64,000 bases of DNA from Panorpa germanica (lineage: Eukaryota; Arthropoda; Insecta; Mecoptera; Panorpidae). The notes under the pieces are model-generated. The model did no database searches and was not told the origin of the DNA. It was given only the letters and a program-made list of their open reading frames with translations. Where the stretch lies: contig OY783207.1 of NCBI GenBank assembly GCA_963678705.1, positions 23,720,001-23,784,000 of the forward strand, given 5' to 3'. The position numbers and the translations under genes were made by a program. Below are positions 12,101 to 22,400 of this stretch, piece by piece (position 1 is the first letter of the stretch; the number at the start of each line of letters is the position of its first letter).

Positions 12101-15100
12101 ATTTTTAATAAAAATGTAGTTTTATTTATTTGAATTATTTATTTGTTGCAGTTGGGTTGTTCTTTTCTCCCATCCCGCTGATTTCACACCTGTCTGCACA
12201 ACAGAGCTCGGCAGGATGGCTGTCCACGACCCTCTTTTCAAGAAACGCAACGTGAAACTCCTAGGGCATTCTATCGATAACCTTAAATCTCACAAAGACT
12301 GGGTTGCTGTAAGTATTTACTTTCTTTAAAGAATTCGCTGTTACTTCAAACTTGTGGACTCTTTACAAAGAGGGAAATTTGAATTTGCATTTTTAACATA
12401 CGAACCCTACACCGAGTATATTGAAACGTCGGGCTTGTGCCCTCATTTTTTAGTGGTCGATTTTTCAATTGTTGATTGAAATTAATGTTAATAAATGTGT
12501 ATTGGCGTGTCTATTTTATTAAATATCTAAGTGTTGACGGAGATATAGCAATTAAAAATTTTAATTGTAGTTTTAGCGCTAGAAATGGTCGGCCATATTT
12601 GTAGGACGTGAAATGCATTTTAACGTCAGTTATTTGTTGATTAGGTCTGTGCTGTGGTAATGTTTTGTAGCTGTTGGTAGTCAACTAGAAGAATAATAAG
12701 TTTTTATTTTATTTAACCCTGTTACGGCAGACATAATATTGGAATTTTATTGTTCCTTGAAATAACTGTAAATAATATTTGATATTTTGATATATAAATA
12801 CATATAGCAGAGATTTATGAGCTGTAAGGTTGGCAGCGGATGTGATGTCACATGCATTTGGAATGTTGTACAACGTTGAATCCCTTTTAATAATTAAAGA
12901 GAAAAAATGACTTTTTTAATTGTTAATATCTCCTAACATATAAGGAGTTATTAAAAAATAATTGAACATTTGAGGTTCTAGTAACCCACTTTATCAATAT
13001 GTGGTACACTTTTATAGAAATTACTGTTGATTTTATAGAGCTACTTTTGATCCTTTCGACTTTCCTCACGTAGACCATCAACTATTTCTGTAGATTGAAC
13101 GTCCTTAAATATAGTTATATAAAAAATATAGCAGCTTCATCACAAATTAACATAAACCTTATAAATAAAATATTCAAACTTTTGCAAATATAACAAAAAT
13201 ATTTAAACAAGATATGTATGAAGATAAACTTATTTTTAAAATATTTTGTTTGATATTGATAAACACTTATTATTCTTAATTAATGTGTTTATATTATTTT
13301 TAATAAATAAAACAGATAGCAAAGGTCAAAAATCAACTTTGATGGCAGATGCTTCTTAAAAATATCTGCGTCTTCAAGCGTTGCGAGGACATCGCAAGTT
13401 ATCAGTTTTTTTATGCGAAGCTGAAGCACTGAAAGATAACACACATAATTAAAAACAGATAATCAGTGTTCTTGAAATGTCTTTCAATGATGTCGCGCTA
13501 TAGAAGTACTTTTTAATTAGATAATATTTGACCTTTGCAATATATAAGTATTTGTATAGTAATTATTATGTAAGAAACAATTGTTTTTATAACATTATTA
13601 AAATATACATTCACTACGCGCCTTCAATAGCTGCAACCAGTTTAACACATTTATAGTGTGGTTGTTGCTATATATAGAAAGGAGGCAATGAAATGGGTAT
13701 ACAATATTTTTTATTTATTTATTTGCCTTAACTTTTATTCGTCATAGCCACCATCAAACATTTTTTTAAATATTTCACATTTTACATTTCTATTTGACAA
13801 ATTTCTAAATATTTAAATACACTAATTAATTTTGAATCACTTTAACAAAAATTTAGTATTAACAGGAAAAGTTTTAATCACATCTAATATTTCACTATTG
13901 AATTTTGATCTTTGTAAACTATAATTTATGCATTCAAATATAATATGATCCAAAGTTCCTTCTTCACCACATTGACATCTATTATCGGATTTAATATTAA
14001 TTTTGTACAGGTGAGCTGGAGTTTTGCAATGATTATTTTTGATTCTGATTATAGTTGATATAAATTTGCGGGACTCATTTCTAAACCATCTTTTCTTACT
14101 TAAATTTGGATGTAACATATTCTTCCTTTTAACTGACTTTTGTTAATGAAATCTTGGTTTCTCAAATTGAAGTTTAATTTTTTGATTATATTAAAAATTT
14201 CATATGAAGGTAATTTCACTTTAATCTCAATTTCCAAATTTATTGCTTCCTTTGCCAATTTATCCGCAATTTCATTTCCTCTTACTCCACAATGTCCCAG
14301 TATCCACATAAATTTCATGGTATTATTTTTATTTATTAAATTGAAATACAGCTCCTTAATTTTGCATGTCAAAATATCATTATTTGATTTGTGATTATTA
14401 TAACTTTATTATTGTTCGTATTTTCATTAATTTCCAATGCCTTTAATTTTGCTAATTTTTCTTCAGTATGAAGCTGAAAAAATAAGATCGATTTTTTGAA
14501 AAGATACAGAATAAGGCCCTAAGAGCTAATAAATGTATTTGTTCATATATAGCAAATCCTGCTTTATTTCTTTCAAAATCAATGGATGTATATATTATTT
14601 TTGTAAAATTTGTATTAAATTGATGCATTAGATTTAAAAGAATTTCATTATTTATCGCATTATTAAATTTTTTAGATAATAATTGTGTGTTCATATATAT
14701 ATCCATAGGTTTAATTAATGATTCAAAAGGAATAGTGTATATAGGAGATTTGGAATTTCTTTGTATATTTAGATCCTTTAATTTCATGTAACTATTTATT
14801 AAAATAGGTTTATTCTTTTTGGTCCAGTAAAAAGAGTTTTGAATAGATGTAGATAATAACTTAATTTTATCAATAATTTGGAATTTCGATGATGATTCAC
14901 ATTTAACATAAAATTTATTACTAAGGAGTTGGGTATACAATAAATTAAGGTGTTGTAATGCATACGATCTAATGCTTATTCAATTTTTCAGGATATCAAG
15001 TCATACTGCTTAGACATTCCCGGGGAATTCCCAATTCCAATCATTGCTGATGAAGGTCGCGCTCTTGCTGTATCTCTGGATATGATCGATGAGGACCAAA

Positions 15101-15775
15101 AGGATAACCCAGACATGGCATTGACTGTCCGCGCCTTGTACATCATCAGCCCTGACCACAAACTTCGTCTGAGCATGCTGTACCCTGCATCTACTGGTCG
15201 CAATGTCGAGTATGTTACACACCATTCATATTAATAAATATAAATTATATTTTATAAACTCTGTTGTGTGTACTTATGGAAATTATTTATTTTTACAGTG
15301 AAATTCTCCGTGTAATTGACTCCCTGCAGCTCTCAGATCGTCTTAAGATCATTGCAACACCCGCCAACTGGGTGGTACGTATCTTATTATATTATACTTT
15401 GCAAAAAAACATTGCGACTTCAACATGCGACAACTAACATTGTTGGAAGAGGTTGTACAACACTTCTAAGCCAAATTAATATGTATTGAATACATTGGCA
15501 TCCTTTATCGGTACTACGTAATCATGCAAACAGTTTAAATAATAAATATTTAAAAAATATAAATGTTAGAAGTAAATCTGGTTAGAATCTCGGATAGTCT
15601 TTAGAAATATAACCTTTTTTAAATGTGTACTTAATTATATTTTCAGCCTGGAGACAAAGTAATGATTCTGCCACACATCAAAGAAGAAGATCTGCCTAAA
15701 ATTTTCCCTGGAAAAGTTGACAAAGTATCGATGCCCTCTGGCATCACTTACGTCCGCACAACAACAGACTATTAA
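9174..15775 (+). CDS. Prx6: Peroxiredoxin-6-like 1-Cys peroxiredoxin
   Basis: A thiol peroxidase reducing H2O2 and organic peroxides, usually cytosolic. Exons are 9174-9256, 12152-12308, 14992-15209, 15299-15374 and 15647-15775. All introns are GT-AG and the product is 220 residues, normal for the family. The peroxidatic cysteine is Cys43 in [15 protein letters not shown], with Thr40 and the distal Arg127 (MALTVRALY). Cys86 is the only other cysteine and no C-terminal resolving cysteine exists, which is the 1-Cys pattern. The Prx6 C-terminal domain is recognisable from [19 protein letters not shown] and [16 protein letters not shown]. The region aligned with the mammalian lipase motif GDSWG reads GDSWV (26-30), and intron 1 splits that Ser28 codon. 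Intron 1 (2.9 kb) and intron 2 (2.7 kb) are full of transposons, while introns 3 and 4 are short. The start ATG lies in AAGATGAG, about 75 bases from the predicted transcription start. Confidence 0.95.
9397..10014. repeat. Long near-perfect palindrome in Prx6 intron 1
   Basis: The left arm starts GGTTTAGTATAAATTTTTTA at 9397 and the right arm ends with its inverse at 10014. I could read the arms against each other for about 290 bases and found a single mismatch (ACGTTATTTG against ACGTTGTTTG). About 30 imperfect bases lie at the centre near 9705. A further inverted pair GATACACAA (9380-9388) and TTGTGTATC (10021-10029) lies just outside, with unequal spacing. No ORF is present. It is probably a foldback DNA element. 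In the Prx6 pre-mRNA it would form a very long hairpin. Confidence 0.9.
10030..11149. other. Prx6 intron 1 sequence, no gene
   Basis: AT-rich intron between the palindrome and the hAT element. A short tandem motif (ATCATAAAATGACCTTTTTG and variants) recurs around 10438-10560 and accounts for the minus ORF there. No other structure is seen. Confidence 0.4.
11158..11519 (+). mobile_element. hAT-type MITE family B, intact copy
   Basis: The element begins CAGAGGCGGCCTTAG and ends CTAAGGCCGCCCCTG, an inverted repeat with one mismatch and the CAG...CTG ends typical of hAT elements. It is flanked by the perfect 8-bp duplication CTTATATA at 11150-11157 and 11520-11527, the length hAT transposases make. 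At 362 bp it has no transposase; the plus ORF at 11145-11450 is incidental. It lies in Prx6 intron 1 in the sense direction. Confidence 0.9.
11528..12151. other. Prx6 intron 1, 3' part
   Basis: AT-rich intron running to the TTGTTGCAG acceptor before exon 2 at 12152. A short plus ORF at 11588-11773 is unrecognised and has no supporting context. Confidence 0.4.
12431..13023 (+). mobile_element. TIR element family C, copy in Prx6 intron 2
   Basis: It starts GGGCTTGTGCCCTCATTTTT and matches the copy at 55434-56020 over its length, including GTGTATTGGCGTGTCTATTT and TACAACGTTGAAT. It stops at ACTTTTATAGAAATT, about 22 bases short of the right terminal repeat, so the right end is lost. Non-coding. 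Confidence 0.75.
13837..14118 (-). pseudogene. LINE ORF2 C-terminal fragment with Cys-His motif
   Basis: 93 codons ending with a stop at 13837. The stretch [20 protein letters not shown] with a following Cys is the usual CxC...H...C end of RNase H-bearing LINE polyproteins, preceded by a helical TPAHLYKI segment. It overlaps the preceding RNase H frame out of phase, so a frameshift separates them. A close copy lies at 62390-62640, showing recent spread of this 3' end. Confidence 0.75.
14100..14372 (-). pseudogene. LINE RNase H domain fragment
   Basis: 90 codons. [20 protein letters not shown] matches the second half of LINE RNase H domains: the WxxGHxGxxGNExAD signature carries the late catalytic His and Asp. 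It is part of the truncated LINE at 13706-14929 and not a host gene. Confidence 0.8.
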
Positions 15776-15875
15776 TTAATGAAAATATGATTTGTTATAA
15801 TTGTAATCATTATTATTTTCTTTGTTTATAATGACTTATGTATGGGATAACGTTACATAGATGTATTAATCTTTA

Positions 15876-15881
15876 AATAAA
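15876..15881 (+). terminator. Prx6 polyadenylation signal
   Basis: AATAAA about 100 bases after the Prx6 stop codon, followed by a T- and GT-containing stretch, as expected for an insect poly(A) site. Confidence 0.7.
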
Positions 15882-15899
15882 GTTGTTAAAAGAATATTG

Positions 15900-16447
15900 T
15901 TGCGAATTATTAGTTTTTGTATTTGAAGTTGTGCCAGAATTTAGTTTTTGCTTTATTTAGCAGAGGACGCTCTCTGATTAAAATAAGGTATGGCGCATAG
16001 CTCGTGCCATCATGAAATAATAGTATCAAACGTCAATGTCAAGAATTATATAAAATTTTAGTTACTTTATTTAGAATTTATGTCTTTAAATTAACAGTAT
16101 TATTTGCAATAAATTGGTAAACTTATTTATCATGTACCCAAATTAAAGTGAAGATTATCAAAATATAAATATTTATATATATAGAAACATATTAAATTAA
16201 AGGTTAGAATTGGATTTTAATGTTTGTAAAATTTCCGATGGTGATTGACATAGTAGTTATTATCTTCTAAGAAATGTCTTAATGGCATGCGTCATATTAT
16301 GCGTCATTGTTCAAAGTTATTGTCATTGTTTAAAATGTTATAATTGCAGGAGTAGTCCTGGTCCACATATCGAACAGACTATAAAAGGAAATACGGAATC
16401 AAGCTATTGCCTATTTCGTCAGGGATTTCATACAGTGAATAATAAAA
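15900..16447 (+). other. Spacer between Prx6 and the NANP-like gene
   Basis: About 550 bases that must contain the promoter of the downstream phosphatase. There is no obvious TATA box with an initiator at the right spacing. A plus ORF starting at 16282 is a shadow running into exon 1 in another frame. Confidence 0.4.
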
Positions 16448-19400
16448 ATGGCGGCTGCAAGAAGAATAAAGCAAAATACAATTTCAGCTATATTTTTCGA
16501 TTTAGACAATACTTTAATACAAACAAGAAAGGCAGATTCTAAAGCATGTAATAAGGTATGTTAATGAAATGTTTTTCTTATATAATATATTAAATTTTAT
16601 TAATTATTTAATAAAATGACGGACGTCACCAATCTGCTGTTTTTAGCTAAGGTTACAACCTTGCTTAGCCAAGGTTATAATTTTCTCCATGTCGATATTG
16701 ACTTTACCGATCTTTAAACCATGTGGTTTATATTATTTTTATTTTTTACTTTGTGTTCAATTTCGTTTACTATCGTTTAAAATAAACAAAAAACGTGTTA
16801 GTGTTCTTAAAATAACTCTTTTAAAGATTCATGTATAGTGAATTTAAACAGAAACTGGAGCCAATGGCTATGAGTGCTTACATCCCAATTTAGACTTCGT
16901 CCTAACCTCAACTATGTATTCTATAAATAAATTTATATATTTTTCTTGGTATGAATAGTTACAGTGAAACCGGCATTTCTTGTCTAACGTTGACACGATC
17001 AACATTATAACAGTTTTAGTAATAGTGTTTTAATTTATATTTATACATATAATTGCTCCTGTCATAATAAACCATGGCAGACACTATATCAGAACCTGTA
17101 AAAAAGTGCATAGCGATATTACAAGCTTCAAAAAGTGACACTGAGAAATTTGCAGCATTATTTATGGTCACAAAGTTAGTTAAAGGAAAAGACTGTAATA
17201 CAACCGCAAAAAAAGCTTTGTTTGAAGCAATTGGTTTCAAGTTTCTCAAGAAATTGTTATTAAGTGCTGATGTTCCAGAAGATTGTCCGCCTCTTGTGTA
17301 TAAAAGTGTTGCTTTGTCTATTTTGACTTGTTTCTGTCAGGATGTTGAACTTGCCACACATCCAGAAATGCTGGAAAATATTCCAGTGTTTCTGGACATT
17401 GTACAAACCGCTGACGATGACGACTACGATGATAATTTAATTGTTGTTAGTGAGGCCTACAGTTGCCTGCAAAGTATTGCCTCACATGAACCGGGCCAAA
17501 AAGCTTTACTGGAGGTTGGTGCTATCGCGAAGATGTCTCATATCTACGCTCAACAGAGTTTCCAAACCGATGAAGCTTTGAATATACTTGTGACACTTTC
17601 CAGCAAGTTCGGTGCCCAAGCCTGGGACATTGACCCCAAGAATTTTCACGCGCTTGTTACGAGAATTGCACTAGATTTTGAAACTGATCACACCGAACGA
17701 AAATTCGAATTATGTGGCATTTTGAGCTCGTTGTTGTCAAGCTGTCGGCGGGAAGTCGTGTATCCAACAGCATCGGAAGAACCGTGGCCCAACAGTGTCT
17801 ACAAGGGATTAAACGACATCCTAGCTAGCAGAATTGGTAAAAATCAACGTGATCCAGCATTAAAACTAGCCGCCAGTATCGTGGAGCTCCTGGGGATTGA
17901 GTGGACTCTCAGCGATGAGGAAAAACCCAAGCAATTCTTTTTACTGCTTGTGCAACTCAGTGCCATTGAAGTTAGAATGCAGATGGACGACAAATCCCTG
18001 AAGCAAGCATTGAACAACGCGGAATTAATAACTTCGTGTTTCATTATCCTGGAACTTGCCATTAATTACATGGCGACCGATCAGTTAGACCTGGAGCAGA
18101 AGGAAAAGCAGACCATTTACACTGCTTTGAAGGGGGCGTTCTCAGCTGATATTTCTGTACTAACAAAAGTATCGAATGACAAAAATCGCGATAAACTCCC
18201 GCCCAAAGAAAAGAGCTTCGTTTGCGCGATGGTGCGCGTGTTGGCTGCGTGGCTGGCGCAAGAAACGTCCGCTATGCGTACCGCGATTTACGCGTTGCTG
18301 CCGTACATGCTGAGCCTCGCCAATGACACATTCTATGAATACCGTACTAGAAAACTGGAGAAAACCCCAGGTGATGGAGCCGACGTCCTAAGAATTCTAC
18401 TCCCAGCCTTGTGCCATCTTGCTGTAGAAGACCGTGCCCGTGATATCATTCTAGCGAACAAACAAGAAGAAGTCCTTTATGAGTGTATGGTCTTCCATTG
18501 GTCAATCGCCCACTACAAGAAACCACCAATCCCCAAGTCTGAACGGTTAAAACCACGCACAGAACCTGAACCCGAGCTGGACCCTAAATTACTGGAAGAC
18601 ATGAAAGACTCCAGAGCTGCAATTGTTAGTATTTGTAACATATTTATGAACATCACTGTTCTGGAAGCTAAAATCGTTGAAGAAAGTAATTTGTTCAGTA
18701 CCCTACTTAAATTTATTTTTAATAATCTTTCTGAGCTTAAAAATTCCCCTGAAAATTTGGTTCTTCACGGTCATCTTGCGATCCTTGGACTCCTTCTGCT
18801 GAAACAACAACACAAGAGGGTGAAGAAGAACGACTTCTCGCTCTGCAGGTTCATCCAGACCACGATTAGGTTCCTGTGGGACGCCTACACTGTGGACGAA
18901 TCGAATGACCCTTCTGCTCTAGTGGTAGCTATATCCTACAAAGAGCACTGGATGGAAATAATGGAGCTATGGTTCCTGGGAATGCAGACAATGTCCGCGG
19001 TGCTGGCTCTAGTCCCCTGGGTATCTGAATTCGCTATTGAGAGCGGCTGGGCAGAAGGAATTATCGAATTATTGAAAAAAGTTAAAATTGGAACACTTCC
19101 ACCGAATGTTAAAAGTGCTTACGAAGATTTCCTTTGTCATTTAGTAGACGCTAATGAGGATGTTACCAAAGTCTTGAAAAAAGCAGATGCTCTAAAAGCT
19201 TGCCGTAACCACCGCCTCATGGATTTGGGCAAGAAGTTGTTTGGAGACTAGATACGTAATCGCGTTATGCTACAAATATAAGTGATATATTAATTTTGCA
19301 TTGAATTCGATGATTTTTCTTTATATAATATTTTTCTTAATAAATTTGTCTCCAATAATATTTATAATTTTATATTTATTACTAATAATTCTAGAATTAA

Positions 19401-22400
19401 ACTCTTTTAACATTTTATTTCAATTGTAACTGTTGTTTTTTTTAATAAACAGAATAAAAATCAGTTGAAAAACTGTTTCTTAAATATATTTCAATTTATT
19501 AATTTTAAAAACATATTTAAATTAATGCATCGTGGCATCATCTTTATTTTCGATCAGCAGTTGTGGGCTTCACTCACTCGAGCTAAGTGGAACGCGCTTT
19601 CTCACTTCTAAATATAAATTTTACTTGCGAGTTTAAACATAATTTATAAATATTAAGTTTAACCCAAATAGAACTAGCAGCTATAGGAAAATTCCTTGAG
19701 ATTGGGTTTTAATTCATAGATTTTATAATAAATATAATTTAGAAAGTCTGGGATTAAAAATCTTTTATTAATTCTATGGAGCTTAGAAGTTCGAATCTTC
19801 AAAAATAAATGGAAGTATCGTTAATAAAAAAACAACGTCAAATTATTTTATGAGTCGTATAAATTGAATCCTAAATTAAGCGGTAGTTAGTTAAAATGTA
19901 TTGGAAACACATGTCGATGCCAATCAAAGAGTAGATAAATGTTTTACGATTCAAAGGAATAATTGTAAAGCATCACGCGACCTTTAAAATGGTTTATTGA
20001 TTTTTGTTGGCAATGTCTATTATTGCTACAATCTTTTATTTATTTTGTAACTCTGCATCTATATTTCAATAACTGCAAATTACAAAACGATGCCACACTT
20101 TCTAACATGTTGGCAGATGTACAAACGTTGTACAGATAGACGTAAAAGTAAAATAAGAGTGACTATGCTAATTTCCTTTTTTTTTTATTGCATGTTACAA
20201 AAACGGCATAGGGAATATACTCGTACACATGCAGTTTTAACAGAAGCGCTTGTTAGTTAAAAATAACTATGAGAGCATTTTCATATGTTTTCAGGCGTGG
20301 GTGTTAGAAAACTACGTCAAACTATATCAGTGTTTTATAAATTATGTTGAATTAAATTTAACTTTGTCATTTACATATTAAAGAACGTTAGGTTTTTGCT
20401 TTCGTCACTCAGAATTGATAAGTTCTCAAATTGTATGAATAATTAATTTGGTAAATATTTCATGCGATCCTGAGAAAATAACGCGGTATGGCAGGTGTTT
20501 AATATATGCTATCATCCTAAATTGATTGTGTATATTTAATTTTAGAAGAAAGTATATGTTGCTATAAATAAAAACGTAGCCTAGACATTGTTTTAATTAT
20601 TTAAACAATCAATCCTATTATATATATAATATTTGATATTATATACTCCATTCCACAACCCTCCTATTCTTCAGCACCCATGTACCTCGTACCGGTGTTA
20701 TGAATCTATATTTTAATATTATTTTGAAATTTTTAACAGGACTGCTTGGAGTAAAATTTTGTATTATGTATTTAACTATATGGTAGATGTAAAAAATATA
20801 TGTATAACAATGGCTGAAACACTGGCGGGATATGAACCTAGGATCAGTAGGAACTGAAGGCTACAGAGCGTTCAGTAGTAAGTGCACAGCTTTTAGTATT
20901 AGTTTATAGAATGAAAGATGTGTAAATTAATTGGATGTTTGGAAAAGTACACGATAGTCTCTTATTTAAAGAGTCCTGTGTGTTGAATGTTTTGCGTGGA
21001 GCTAGGTATACAATTAATATGTCAACAAAGATACTATTACTTAAGAATTATGTATTTTTCTTATGTATTCTTTTATTTCTTACCACTACCATTTAACTAA
21101 TATTTTTTGATGAATATTTTTAATAATTCAGTTTATTTGAAATTTAGTTGAGTGGTAGTGCGCTACTTTAGGTCTACTTTTAAGTAGGATTGCGGAGTCA
21201 AGCTCCTACTCCTGTTTAATTTTTAATTGCTAAAATATTAGTAAATTCAGTCCTACTCAGTTTCTTTTTTTCCCTGCTCCGATTTGCTAAAATTTTGACG
21301 ATTTCTTTTTTTATGATTTTAACTTCAACCCTTGCTCTTTTCCCTACTAGATCCTGCTCCGCAACCCTACTTACAAGTAATGGGAATGCGTTAGTTAGAC
21401 TTATAAGTATATTTAATAACAATGTGTATTATATTTTATTTCAGCTTGCTGAATTTTTACATGATCATCATGGTTTGCAGAGAGATATTGCGCTAAATTG
21501 CACAACAACATATTTAAAAGCATTCCGACTTTGCCCAGACAATCCTGAGTGGAATTTAGATAATTGGCGACTTCATTTATGGAGTCAAAGTTTACCTAAA
21601 AACTATTCACATTTGTGTAATGATATTTACATGAAATGGTTACATTTGCGCTATAAGTACCTAGCAATGTCAGACGAGGTGGTTGGTCTAATCCAGGATC
21701 TTCGAAGACAGTATTTACTTTGCCTGATTACTAATGGTCCAAGTGCTGCACAGTGGGAGAAAATACAAAGGTTAAATTTAAGCAATTTGTTTGATTGTAT
21801 TTTGGTCAGTGGAGATTTACCTTGGGAGAAACCAAATCAGAAAATTTTTACGCAGGCGTGCACTTTCCTAGGTGTTGAACCTAAGCACTGCATAATGGTC
21901 GGCGATAAGTTAGAGACCGACATACAGGTACGCTACTCACGGCTTCAGTATTTGATAAATGGTTTTTCATTTTTTGGTTGAACATTTTTAATTAATGTAT
22001 ATTTATTTTTACTATAAGTTTCATTTCCTAATATGTATACAGAGACATCAAAGAAATAAAAAGAATCCTAAAGCTAACGATCACAAATAAAGACACTTTG
22101 TTTTTTAAGCAAATGATACGATCGAATAAACTTTCTCCATCAGACTAAGAATTCTATTACACATATTTTTGATATCTCTGTATAATTTTTTATTGCAATT
22201 CAAAATACAACGTATCGTCTAAAAGTTTCAAGATAATTCAAAACTGGTATTTTATAAACAATGCGTGTATTTAAATTGCAATGAATTTACAACATTGTCG
22301 TGTATTTCCATGGTTTGTGTTTCATCATTCATTTTCCATTATTTATTGTACAATAAATTTGGATTTCGTAAGTGTATATATCTCTGTATCAGAACGAAGA

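Larger units (their letters stand above)
13706..14929 (-). mobile_element. 5'-truncated RNase H-bearing LINE in Prx6 intron 2
   Basis: Bounded by the 12-bp target duplication TGGGTATACAAT at 13694-13705 and 14930-14941, with an AAAT-rich 3' tail (read on the minus strand) at 13706-13725. On the minus strand, broken frames code a degenerate stretch before the RNase H domain (14452-14940). There IIYT is followed by SID, not DGS, so the first catalytic Asp appears lost. Next comes the end of RNase H (14100-14372; [18 protein letters not shown]). Last comes a C-terminal cysteine motif (13837-14118; [16 protein letters not shown]). The RNase H suggests an I/R1-like clade. It is dead: reverse transcriptase is absent and frames are split. 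Confidence 0.88.

Noticed and set aside
14140..14394. Plus ORF across the Prx6 intron 2 LINE
   Set aside because: Antisense shadow of the LINE RNase H frame.
16282..16542. Plus ORF of 86 codons over NANP exon 1
   Set aside because: It is in another frame than the DLDNT motif, which lies in a well-formed exon with a GT donor at 16556.
17016..17249. Minus ORF opposite the neurochondrin start
   Set aside because: Shadow of a long conserved plus-strand gene; no motif of its own.
19780..19800. AAGTTCGAATCTTC resembling a tRNA T-arm B box
   Set aside because: No acceptor stem, D-arm or anticodon arm can be built upstream. No tRNA gene could be supported in the window.
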